From positions 1-12,386 of the forward strand of contig JASHSE010000568.1 in the NCBI GenBank assembly GCA_030036975.1: a DNA stretch of 12,386 nt, given 5' to 3'. The position numbers were made by a program, and so were the translations under genes. The notes under the pieces were generated by a model. The model did no database searches. It was not told the DNA's origin and saw only the letters and a list, made by a program, of their open reading frames with translations. The stretch is from Xanthobacteraceae bacterium (GTDB lineage: Bacteria > Pseudomonadota > Alphaproteobacteria > Rhizobiales > Xanthobacteraceae). Of this stretch, positions 1 to 6,125 are shown in pieces (positions within the stretch are counted from its first letter, which is position 1; every line of letters starts with the position of its first letter).

Positions 1-575
1 TGGCCCTGGTCGGCACGCGATGGCGACAGGATGCCGACCGGCCTGATCTTGGTCACCGCGCCGCTTTCGATGGCGCGCAGCAAAACCTCGGCGTCGGCGG
101 CGCGGCCGGCGATCAGGGTCGGCGTTGCCGCCCGTTGCTCCGCGTGGTGCTGGGTGCGGGCATGCCGAAACAACCGATAGGCGATGCGCGGGCCGCCGAG
201 AAAGAACATCTGCAGCACCCAGTACAGCGCGATGGTGATCTTGCCGAAGAAAAACGTGCCGTAGAAATTCGGCGCGACCAGAATGTAGTCGAGCACCAAA
301 AGCGACAGTGCCAATACCGTCACCGCGCGGAAGATGTTCCAGAGGTCCGGCAGCGATGCGAAGCGCCACTTGGCGACGTAGAGGTTGAAAACCCAATAGA
401 CCACGCCGGCATAGACCAGATAGCCGGGCAGTATGATCAAAAGCCCATGGAACCGCGCGGCAAGTCCGATATCCTCGAAGCGAAAATAGAACGCTGCGAG
501 AATGGCCGCCGCGGTGGCGGCGAGGTCATGGGCGACGATCAGAAGCCGGCGCGGATTACGGAAGAAACCCCTCAT
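1..575 (-). CDS. FlaA1/CapD-type polysaccharide biosynthesis protein (nucleotide-sugar epimerase/dehydratase), 3' end outside window
   Basis: Reading the minus strand from an ATG at 573-575 gives 191 open codons that run off the left edge. About four hydrophobic segments (roughly residues 10-32, 43-66, 82-103 and 106-130) are followed by a soluble stretch beginning TPTLIAGRAADAEVLLRAIE. This is the layout of the N-terminal membrane part and first Rossmann-like fold of FlaA1/CapD/WbpM proteins, which modify nucleotide-activated sugars for O-antigen or capsule at the inner membrane. The NAD-binding dehydratase domain would lie beyond the window and is not seen. No strong ribosome site precedes the ATG, so the start is moderately sure. 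The divergent neighbour at 827 encodes a polyprenyl-phosphate sugar transferase, which supports a surface-polysaccharide locus. The exact sugar substrate cannot be told. Confidence 0.85.
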   Translation of the reverse strand, partial: MRGFFRNPRRLLIVAHDLAATAAAILAAFYFRFEDIGLAARFHGLLIILPGYLVYAGVVYWVFNLYVAKWRFASLPDLWNIFRAVTVLALSLLVLDYILVAPNFYGTFFFGKITIALYWVLQMFFLGGPRIAYRLFRHARTQHHAEQRAATPTLIAGRAADAEVLLRAIESGAVTKIRPVGILSPSRADQG

Positions 576-826
576 GGCGCTACCATAGACCGGCTCGGAC
601 GATAAAAAAACGACAGATCGCGCCAGCAATACACCAGCGCAATGTGGCGAGTCGGGTATAAGCTATTGACATTGCGAGGATTTGCAGACCGCGGCGGCAG
701 CGGGCGGCCGGCCATGGCGATTTGCGCCGGCACAGCGCCGACGCTAAGCACGCACGCGCTGCGGCAGCGGACGCTTGGCCGGGGAATCAGCGCGGCAATG
801 CGGCAGTGAACGGGGCAGTGACAGCA
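576..826. promoter_or_regulatory. Divergent intergenic region between two polysaccharide genes
   Basis: This 251-bp gap lies between divergently read genes and must hold promoters for both unless they are fed from elsewhere. The part at 600-670 is more AT-rich than its surroundings, with a run of seven A at 604-610. A perfect TTGACA lies at 666-671 on the plus strand, but no matching -10 hexamer stands 16-18 bp downstream. A TATAAG lies at 657-662 without a partner. No promoter is therefore assigned base by base. The plus-strand reading frame of the next gene stays open back to a TTG at 722. Confidence 0.3.
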
Positions 827-1831
827 ATGTGGGCGATGCGCGGGCTGGCGATCGCGGCTTTGTCCGCGCTTTTCTGCGTCGGCCTGATCGTGCTGTTGCA
901 CCCCGTGCTGCAGCGCTATGCATTGGCGAAGCCGAATGCGCGTTCGTCGCACCGCGTACCGACGCCGCAAGGCGGCGGCATCGCGGTGATTGCCGCAACT
1001 CTGGCCGCGAGCGGCTTCGGCGTTGTCCTTTTCGCTGCACCGTTCACGGCGTCACTCGGGACCGCGTTCGCTGCGGCGGTCGTCATGGCCGGCATCGGCG
1101 TCGCCGATGATGTCCGGCCGCTGGCGGTCGCGCCGCGGCTGTTGTTGCAAGCGCTGGCGGTCGCCGCCGTGATCTATGCGCTGCCCAACGCGTTGCGCGT
1201 CGTGTCGGTGCTGCCGCTCTCCATCGAGCGCGCCCTGTTGTTTGTCGGCGGCTTGTGGTTCGTCAATCTCGTCAACTTCATGGACGGCATCGATTGGATG
1301 ACCGTCGTCGAAGTGATCCCGGTCGCGGGCGCGCTGGTGGCACTCGGCAGCCTCGGCGCGCTATCGCTGGAGGCGATCGTGGTAGCGCTCGCGCTCGGCG
1401 GCGCCATGCTCGGCTTTGCCTATTTCAACCGGCCGGCGGCAAAACTCTTCCTCGGCGACGTCGGCAGCCTGCCGATCGGGCTTTTGCTCGGCTGGCTCCT
1501 GGTGCTGCTTGCCGGCGCCGGACACTTGCCGGCGGCACTGCTGTTGCCGCTGTACTATCTGGCCGACGCCACGCTGACGCTGTTGCGGCGGCTGTCGCGT
1601 GGCGAGCGCATCTGGCAGGCGCACCGCACGCACTATTATCAGCGCGCCACCGACCGCGGCTTTACGGTCAGCGAAATCGTCAGCCGCGTTTTTGGCGTCA
1701 ATGTCGTGCTGGCAGCGCTGGCGCTGATCACCGTACTTACCGACAGCCGGCTCATCGACGACGCCGCTCTCGCCTGCGGCGCCGCTTTGGTCGGCGCGCT
1801 GCTGTATAGTTTTACGCGGAAGCGGCGGTGA
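827..1831 (+). CDS. WecA/MraY-family undecaprenyl-phosphate sugar-1-phosphate transferase (glycosyltransferase family 4)
   Basis: The predicted 334-residue protein is almost wholly membrane-embedded, with about ten hydrophobic segments. It carries the signature loops of the polyprenyl-phosphate HexNAc-1-phosphate transferase family: SSHRVPTPQGGG (residues 40-51), the DD pair at 94-95, NFMDGIDW (150-157) with Asp153 and Asp156, FLGDVGS (208-214) with Asp211, and the His-rich loop HRTHYYQ (266-272). These bind Mg2+ and the UDP-sugar. The family moves a sugar phosphate from a UDP-sugar to undecaprenyl phosphate at the cytoplasmic face, the first step of O-antigen or exopolysaccharide repeat assembly. 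The frame is open from a TTG at 722. I chose the ATG at 827 because the first membrane segment begins 8-10 residues later and family members start there; an ATG at 836 is also possible. The donor sugar is unknown. The last 20 bp overlap the convergent cupin gene. Confidence 0.9.
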   Translation: MWAMRGLAIAALSALFCVGLIVLLHPVLQRYALAKPNARSSHRVPTPQGGGIAVIAATLAASGFGVVLFAAPFTASLGTAFAAAVVMAGIGVADDVRPLAVAPRLLLQALAVAAVIYALPNALRVVSVLPLSIERALLFVGGLWFVNLVNFMDGIDWMTVVEVIPVAGALVALGSLGALSLEAIVVALALGGAMLGFAYFNRPAAKLFLGDVGSLPIGLLLGWLLVLLAGAGHLPAALLLPLYYLADATLTLLRRLSRGERIWQAHRTHYYQRATDRGFTVSEIVSRVFGVNVVLAALALITVLTDSRLIDDAALACGAALVGALLYSFTRKRR

Positions 1832-2447
1832 CTGAGGCGACCTTCTTGGTCTTGCCGTCGAGATAGGCCCGCACCAGCTCCGCCGTGAGCACCACGCTCG
1901 GATCGTATTCGGGTGCGTCCTCGATCTGCACCAGGTCGTTGAGCCCGGAGTTTTTGTAGATGCGGTTGGTGCAGGAAATCAGCCGCGCCGGCCGCGCCGG
2001 ATCGCCGTTGAAGTGCTGGTGGATGGTGCAGGGCGGCACATAGATCACGTCGCCGGCTTCCCATTCGTAGCGCCTGATCTCGCCCTGCGGCTTCCACGAA
2101 TAGGTGTCGGTGATCTCGACGTCGCAATCCTGATGCAGGTCATAGCCGTAGCCCTCGACCACGTAGAGGCATTCTTCGGCCAAGTGGCGATGCTTTCCCG
2201 AGCGGCTGCCGGGCGGGATCACCTGCATGTAGGCGTCGACCGTCTCCATGCGGGTGTTCATCTGCTCGTTCATCAGATGCTTGAGCAGGCCCTGGCGTGC
2301 CATTTCCCACGGCATGTCCTCGGGATGCACGATCTTCTTGCGCAGCGCCAGGCGTGCCGGCCGGGTCGTCGCGTCGTCGAGCAAGTCCTGATAAAGCTTT
2401 TTGTTGGCCGCGCCGGCGAGCCAGGCGCGCGATTCGTCCCAAGCCAT
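1812..2447 (-). CDS. Cupin-domain protein (second of a pair)
   Basis: The product has 211 residues with one cupin barrel. The first motif reads GKHRHLAEE (residues 84-92), giving His86, His88 and Glu91 or Glu92. The second reads GDVIYVPPCTIHQHFN (132-147), giving His143. This is the usual 3-His/1-Glu metal site of cupins such as gentisate- and homogentisate-type dioxygenases, so a metal-dependent enzyme is likely, but the substrate cannot be read from the sequence. The start is well supported: AGAGG lies just upstream, overlapping the end of the preceding cupin gene, with only 5 bp (2448-2452) between the two genes, so they should be co-translated. The 3' end overlaps the convergent transferase gene by 20 bp. 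The shared H-x-H, W-x-(A/E)-GDV and H-Q-H patterns show that the two cupins are paralogues. Confidence 0.85.
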   Translation of the reverse strand: MAWDESRAWLAGAANKKLYQDLLDDATTRPARLALRKKIVHPEDMPWEMARQGLLKHLMNEQMNTRMETVDAYMQVIPPGSRSGKHRHLAEECLYVVEGYGYDLHQDCDVEITDTYSWKPQGEIRRYEWEAGDVIYVPPCTIHQHFNGDPARPARLISCTNRIYKNSGLNDLVQIEDAPEYDPSVVLTAELVRAYLDGKTKKVASVTAASA

Positions 2448-2452
2448 CTGTT

Positions 2453-3025
2453 CTAGACCTCTTCGTCGACTTTCTCGGACGGATGATTGAAATCCTCGTC
2501 ATAATCGCGCGGCACGAAATTGCCCTGCGTCGGCGATGGCGTCTTCGGCCGCCTGATGACGGTATGCTGGAACAGCATGTTCATGAACAAATACATCGGC
2601 TTGGTCTTGATGACGAGCGCACGCGCCGGCTCGGTGGCGCTGGCGTTGGCGTGCTGGTGCACGCAATTGTTATGGACGATGGCGACGTCGCCGGCTTTCC
2701 AGTCGTAGCGCACGCCGTCGTGAATCTCGTAGCCGGCGCCGTCGAGGATGTAGAAGGCGGCCTCGTTGACATGACCGTGCTTCTGGGTGGTGCCGCCCGG
2801 CGCATATTCCTCGAGATGGATGTGCAAGGTCTGGCACAGCCCGTCCTCCGGCTCGACGTAATGGCGGGAAAAATGCTGCGGACCGCCGTCGAGCTTGGTC
2901 TGCTTGCCCTTGATGACGCGCGGCATCGAGCGCAGGCGCCTGAGCTCGTCGGCGAGGCTGTAGGCGCCGGTGATCGGGCGAACGAAAACGCGCTCCTTGT
3001 CCGGATCGTGCTGTTTCTTGCCCAT
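2453..3025 (-). CDS. Cupin-domain protein (first of a pair)
   Basis: The product has 190 residues and one cupin fold. The metal-site residues visible are His83 and His85 with Glu88 in KHGHVNEAA (residues 82-90), and His123 in AGDVAIVHNNCVHQH (111-125). The start ATG has an AGGAG at 3031-3035 on the minus strand with a 5-base spacer, so it is firm. The protein is slightly shorter than its downstream partner and lies in the same orientation directly before it, as in a two-subunit enzyme or a split bicupin. The gene upstream encodes a periplasmic binding protein, so uptake and turnover of one small compound, perhaps an aromatic acid, is a plausible job; that is inference from context only. No signal peptide is seen, so it should be cytoplasmic. 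Confidence 0.85.
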   Translation of the reverse strand: MGKKQHDPDKERVFVRPITGAYSLADELRRLRSMPRVIKGKQTKLDGGPQHFSRHYVEPEDGLCQTLHIHLEEYAPGGTTQKHGHVNEAAFYILDGAGYEIHDGVRYDWKAGDVAIVHNNCVHQHANASATEPARALVIKTKPMYLFMNMLFQHTVIRRPKTPSPTQGNFVPRDYDEDFNHPSEKVDEEV

Positions 3026-3030
3026 CTGTG

Positions 3031-3035
3031 CTCCT
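3031..3035 (-). promoter_or_regulatory. Ribosome binding site of the first cupin gene
   Basis: The minus strand reads AGGAG, five bases (CACAG) before the ATG at 3023-3025. It fixes the start of the first cupin gene. It lies within the 77-bp gap after the binding-protein gene. Confidence 0.6.
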
Positions 3036-3071
3036 GTCGGCTTTGCCGTGCGCGCGCTCAGCGGTCCTGAA

Positions 3072-3087
3072 AAGTCATAAAGTCATA
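3072..3087. repeat. Tandem 8-bp repeat AAGTCATA x2 before the cupin pair
   Basis: Two adjacent perfect copies of AAGTCATA lie in the 77-bp gap between the binding-protein gene and the cupin genes, about 47 bp upstream of the first cupin start. On the coding strand they read as TATGACTT twice. A tandem site in this position could be a regulator binding site for a cupin promoter, but two copies of an AT-rich octamer can also arise by slippage. Confidence 0.5.
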
Positions 3088-3102
3088 ATGTCGTGATAGT
3101 AT

Positions 3103-4155
3103 TTAGCCCATTTCTGGCCTTGATCGAGGGCCTTTGGCCGGATCGAGGAAGATCGGCTGGATGCCGGCCGGCAACGCGTCGTCGGGGCTCACCGACACCT
3201 TGGTGCTCGCCGGCGCAAAATGCCGCTTGGCGAGAATCGCCTGGGCGTCGGTCAGCATGAAGTCGAGGTACAGCATGGCAGCATGGGGATGCGGCGCGCG
3301 GCTGGCGACGCCGACGCCCTCGAAGCGCGCCACCACGGGGGAAATCGCCACCCAGTCGATCGGCGCGCCGCGCGATTTGAGCTGCGCCACCTTGTAGAGA
3401 TACGTCGAGATCGCCAGCGGCACCTCGCCGGAGATGACCAGATTGACCAACAGCGTATGACCCTTGCGGGCCGAAATGCCGTTGGTCGCAACGATCTTGC
3501 GGAACAACGCAAGACCGCGATCCCCACCGAGCGTAGTGATCAGCGTACCGAACCAATCGCGGCTTTCCACCTCGATGCCGAGCTTGCCTTTCCATTTCGG
3601 CTGCGTGAGGTCGTCGTAGCTTTTCGGCAGATCGGCCCTGTTGACGACGTCGGTGTTGTAGGCGACGACGAAGACGTTGTAGCGCGTACCGACCCATTCG
3701 TGATGCGGGCGGATCGCCTCGGGCTTGAGATCCGCAAACGCGGGCGAGCTGACTTGCTGCAATAATTGCTCGCGCTGCAGGGATTCCATCGTGGTGGCGC
3801 CGGTCTCGATGGCATCGACGTCGAAGCGGCCGCCGCGCGCTTCGACCACGGCACGCTGCAGGATGTTCTCGGCGCTGCCGCGCCAAACGTTGACGCGGAC
3901 GCCGTATTTGCTCTGGAACGCCGCGGTCAGCGCGGCGAGATCGTCCGCCGTCTCGGATGTATAGATGTTGACGACGCCCTCTTTCTTGGCGCCGGCGAGG
4001 ATGCGGGCGCTCCTATCGGCGCCGCTGTAATTGGCGATTGCGGCGAGTTCGGAATTCGCCGGCTGCGCGTTCGCCGGCGGCACAGAGGACCCATCGAGGC
4101 AGCAGAGGAGCCCGACTGCAAAACCAACGCAGCCGTATAAATAGCGCGCAATCAT
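3103..4155 (-). CDS. Periplasmic substrate-binding protein of the iron(III)/AfuA-like ABC transporter type
   Basis: The product has 350 residues. A signal peptide ends near residue 30 (PPANA, then QPANS). The mature part shows the type II binding-protein pattern: VVNIYTSE (61-68), a hinge region YNVFVVAYNTD (159-169), and GEVPLAISTYLYK (243-255), whose tyrosines fall where iron-binding relatives place their ligands. Known relatives (FutA, FbpA, AfuA) bind ferric ions, but this broad family also includes binders of organic anions, so the ligand is open. The start at 4155 is fixed by AAGGAG five bases upstream; a longer frame from a TTG at 4170 would bury that site. No permease or ATPase gene adjoins it. 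The next genes on the same strand are the cupin pair, 77 bp downstream, suggesting one transcription unit. Confidence 0.85.
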   Translation of the reverse strand: MIARYLYGCVGFAVGLLCCLDGSSVPPANAQPANSELAAIANYSGADRSARILAGAKKEGVVNIYTSETADDLAALTAAFQSKYGVRVNVWRGSAENILQRAVVEARGGRFDVDAIETGATTMESLQREQLLQQVSSPAFADLKPEAIRPHHEWVGTRYNVFVVAYNTDVVNRADLPKSYDDLTQPKWKGKLGIEVESRDWFGTLITTLGGDRGLALFRKIVATNGISARKGHTLLVNLVISGEVPLAISTYLYKVAQLKSRGAPIDWVAISPVVARFEGVGVASRAPHPHAAMLYLDFMLTDAQAILAKRHFAPASTKVSVSPDDALPAGIQPIFLDPAKGPRSRPEMG

Positions 4156-4160
4156 CGGCG

Positions 4161-4166
4161 CTCCTT
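4161..4166 (-). promoter_or_regulatory. Ribosome binding site deciding the start of the binding-protein gene
   Basis: The minus strand reads AAGGAG with a 5-base spacer to the ATG at 4153-4155. It rules out the TTG five codons further upstream as the main start, because that TTG lies upstream of the site. Confidence 0.7.
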
Positions 4167-4194
4167 GCAATGAAAATTCAAATCACCTTTTCAA

Positions 4195-4213
4195 CGCGGC
4201 TCCGCCGGCCGCG
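4195..4213 (-). terminator. GC-rich hairpin after the exonuclease III gene, weak terminator candidate
   Basis: CGCGGC (4195-4200) pairs perfectly with GCCGCG (4208-4213) around a 7-base loop. On the minus strand, the direction of xthA transcription, the stem is followed by TTGAAAAGG, which is not a proper U tract. It lies in the 78-bp gap between xthA and the binding-protein gene and may separate the housekeeping block from the transport/cupin unit. Confidence 0.3.
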
Positions 4214-4233
4214 GTTCTGTACTCCCTGCCCCG

Positions 4234-5049
4234 TCAGAGTTCCAGCGTGGCGGTGACCGGCACGTGATCCGATGGACGCGCCCAGCCGCGCGAATCTTTC
4301 GAAACTCTGATCGCCGAGACGCGGTCGGCAAGCGCGGCGGAGGTCCAGATATGGTCGAGCCGGCGGCCTTTGTCGGCCGCGGCCCAATCCGGCGAACGGT
4401 AGCTCCACCAGGTGAAGAGTTTTGCCGGCTCCGGCACGAAGCCGCGCACGGCATCGACCCAGCCGCCGGCCTTTTGCACGGCGACGAGCTTTTCGCATTC
4501 GATCGGCGTGTGCGACACGACGCGAAGCAGCTGCTTGTGGCTCCAGACGTCGCATTCGAGCGGCGCGACGTTGAGATCGCCGACGATGATGCCGCGCCCG
4601 GCCCCGGCCGCCTGCAGCGTGCCGCTGCCGCACATCTCGTCGAGGAACGCGAGCTTGTGGGCGAATTTCGGATTGATGTCCGGGTCGGGCTCATCGCCGC
4701 CGGCCGGCACGTAGAAATTATGCAGCGCGACCTGATCGCGCAGGCCGGCGCGCTCGCCGAGCACGATCGACAGATGGCGGCAATCGCTCTTGCCGCAGTA
4801 CGTCGCAACCGATGTCGATTCGAACGGCAGGCGCGAGGCCACGACGACGCCGTGATAGCCCTTCTGGCCATTGAGCGCGACGTGATCGTAGCCCAGCCGC
4901 TTGAAGCGCTTGAGCGGAAACCGGTCGTCCGGGCACTTGGTCTCTTGGAGGCAGAGCACGTCGGGCCGCACTGCCTTGACGAATCTGGCGACCAGATCGA
5001 TGCGCAGCCGCACCGAATTGATGTTCCAGGTTGTCAGGGTGAGCCGCAT
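4234..5049 (-). CDS. xthA: Exodeoxyribonuclease III (AP endonuclease, ExoIII family)
   Basis: The product has 271 residues, the normal length for ExoIII. It belongs to the metal-dependent endonuclease/exonuclease/phosphatase fold: WNINSVR (residues 8-14, Asn9 and Asn11), LQETK with the metal-binding Glu36, Tyr113 in HNFYVPAG, the catalytic pair Asp158/Asn160 in VGDLNVAP, Asp232 in RRLDHIW and the terminal Asp261-His262 in PSDHVPV. All key residues are present, so it should cut at abasic sites and remove 3'-blocking groups in base excision repair in the cytoplasm. The start at 5049 fits the family N-terminus (MRLTLTTWNINS). The bases just upstream come from an inverted-repeat element and give no purine-rich ribosome site, which is unusual for this strand. 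It follows lolA in the same direction. Confidence 0.95.
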   Translation of the reverse strand: MRLTLTTWNINSVRLRIDLVARFVKAVRPDVLCLQETKCPDDRFPLKRFKRLGYDHVALNGQKGYHGVVVASRLPFESTSVATYCGKSDCRHLSIVLGERAGLRDQVALHNFYVPAGGDEPDPDINPKFAHKLAFLDEMCGSGTLQAAGAGRGIIVGDLNVAPLECDVWSHKQLLRVVSHTPIECEKLVAVQKAGGWVDAVRGFVPEPAKLFTWWSYRSPDWAAADKGRRLDHIWTSAALADRVSAIRVSKDSRGWARPSDHVPVTATLEL

Positions 5050-5056
5050 TCAGGGA

Positions 5057-5165
5057 TCAGTAATCAGCAGTCAGTAATCAGACGTCAGAATATATTCATC
5101 GACGATCAGGTGCGCCACCCTCCGATTCCGTTTCTCAGTTCTGATTACTGACTACTGATTACTGA
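5057..5165. repeat. Near-perfect inverted repeat with 25-bp arms between lolA and xthA
   Basis: The left arm 5057-5081 and right arm 5141-5165 are reverse complements with one mismatch (C5068 against the A at 5154). The loop is 59 bp. Each arm is itself a direct repeat of CAGTAATCAG separated by a short spacer, so the unit TCAGTAA/TCAGNAG recurs four times. The right arm encodes the last three residues (SNQ) and the TAG stop of lolA. The left arm ends eight bases before the xthA ATG. Transcription from lolA to xthA would make a long hairpin. I see no flanking target duplication. Confidence 0.85.
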
Positions 5166-5985
5166 AACTTCCTGGATTGCGCTGATAATTGATGACGAAC
5201 AGATTCGGATCTGGCTTTTGGGTCGAATCGAGATTGTAGACGGCGACCGTGGTGTCGAGTCCCTGCGGATCGGTGACGGTCCATTGCTTGAGCGTTGCGG
5301 TTTTGGCGTCGAACATGATCATCAGCCGCGTGGTGCCGACCATCACCTGCTTTTCTTCGATCACTACGGTGATGAATTTGTCATCGGCGGAAACGCTGAC
5401 GACGTTGGTGTCGCGAAGCAGATCGATGTGATCGGCCAACAGATAGCGCAGCGGCGTTTGCGACAGCGGCCACAGCTGCTGGGTAGCGAGATTGCGGTCG
5501 CGCACGACGACCGAGGAGCCGTCGGCGATCACGTCGATCGGGCTCGGCGGATTATACTCGAAGCGCACCTTGCCGGGTTTCTGGATATAGAAGGTGCCTT
5601 CGGTGCGGTCACCGTCCGGCCCGATCTGCACGAAATTGCCGACCATGGTCTGGAAATTGGAGAGATAAACGCTGACGCGGTCGAGCAGCGCCCGCTGCTT
5701 GGGGTCGAAGGCGGTCTCCTGCCCGCTCGGCGCTTTATTGTGGCCGAACGGCAGCGCGGGCAGCGAGAACGGGAAAAAGCCCTTGCTCTCGCCCGCGGCA
5801 GGCGTGACTTCGCCTGACGCCGGAGCCGTGAAATCGGGCGACGCCGCGGGCGCTGCCGCTGCATCGCCCTTGGCCTGCGGCGCCGGTGTCGGCAGCGGTA
5901 CGTTTTCGGCGAACGCCGAGCGGCCCGCCAAAAACGCGCCGCAAACCACAGCCATGACAACAAACGCCGCGCTTCGACCGGCCAT
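5152..5985 (-). CDS. lolA: Outer-membrane lipoprotein carrier protein LolA
   Basis: The product has 277 residues. A signal peptide (residues 1-26, cleavage after AFA) is followed by a Pro/Ala-rich low-complexity stretch to about residue 95. The LolA barrel then begins at DPKQRALLDRVSVYLS and continues with NFVQIGPDGDRTEGTFYI, KPGKVRFEYNPPSP, DGSSVVVRDRN and YLLADHIDLL. LolA takes mature lipoproteins from the LolCDE complex and carries them through the periplasm to the outer membrane. Typical LolA is about 200 residues; the extra length is the linker. The start is supported by GGGAGAGGG just upstream. The last three residues and the stop fall inside a repeat element, so the C-terminus is probably altered from the ancestral form. 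The gene follows ftsK at 124 bp, same strand. Confidence 0.9.
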   Translation of the reverse strand: MAGRSAAFVVMAVVCGAFLAGRSAFAENVPLPTPAPQAKGDAAAAPAASPDFTAPASGEVTPAAGESKGFFPFSLPALPFGHNKAPSGQETAFDPKQRALLDRVSVYLSNFQTMVGNFVQIGPDGDRTEGTFYIQKPGKVRFEYNPPSPIDVIADGSSVVVRDRNLATQQLWPLSQTPLRYLLADHIDLLRDTNVVSVSADDKFITVVIEEKQVMVGTTRLMIMFDAKTATLKQWTVTDPQGLDTTVAVYNLDSTQKPDPNLFVINYQRNPGSFSNQ

Positions 5986-6026
5986 GTCCCTCTCCCGCTT
6001 GTGCGCCCCGCGGCGAACCGATCCGC

Positions 6027-6056
6027 TAGCCGCGCGTTATGGCGAATTCGCGGCTA
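6027..6056. terminator. Hairpin between ftsK and lolA, uncertain role
   Basis: TAGCCGCG (6027-6034) and CGCGGCTA (6049-6056) form a perfect 8-bp stem with a 14-base loop in the 124-bp gap. No T tract follows on either strand, so it may be an attenuator, an RNA-processing site or chance. Confidence 0.25.
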
Positions 6057-6091
6057 TGCCCGTCCTTAAAGAGCAACGCGCCGAATCTCAA

Positions 6092-6125
6092 TAGTCCTCG
6101 TCGTCGCTGCTAGTCCTCGTCGTCG
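6092..6125. repeat. 15-bp direct repeat (period 19) at the end of ftsK
   Basis: TAGTCCTCGTCGTCG occurs at 6092-6106 and again at 6111-6125. The second copy holds the last codons and the TAG stop of ftsK (minus strand). The first copy lies just downstream in another frame. This looks like a small tandem duplication. Confidence 0.85.

Noticed and set aside
666..694. Promoter based on the perfect TTGACA at 666-671
   Set aside because: No acceptable -10 hexamer lies at 16-18 bp; the sequence there is GC-rich (CCGCGG).
4090..4155. Lipoprotein signal for the binding protein from LLCC near residues 16-19
   Set aside because: The residues around the cysteines do not form a good lipobox, while PPANA just after makes a normal signal-peptidase I site.
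5057..5165. CRISPR-like or tandem-repeat array from the recurring CAGTAATCAG units
   Set aside because: Units are in two inverted clusters with a single 59-bp spacer; there are no regular repeat-spacer units and no cas genes.
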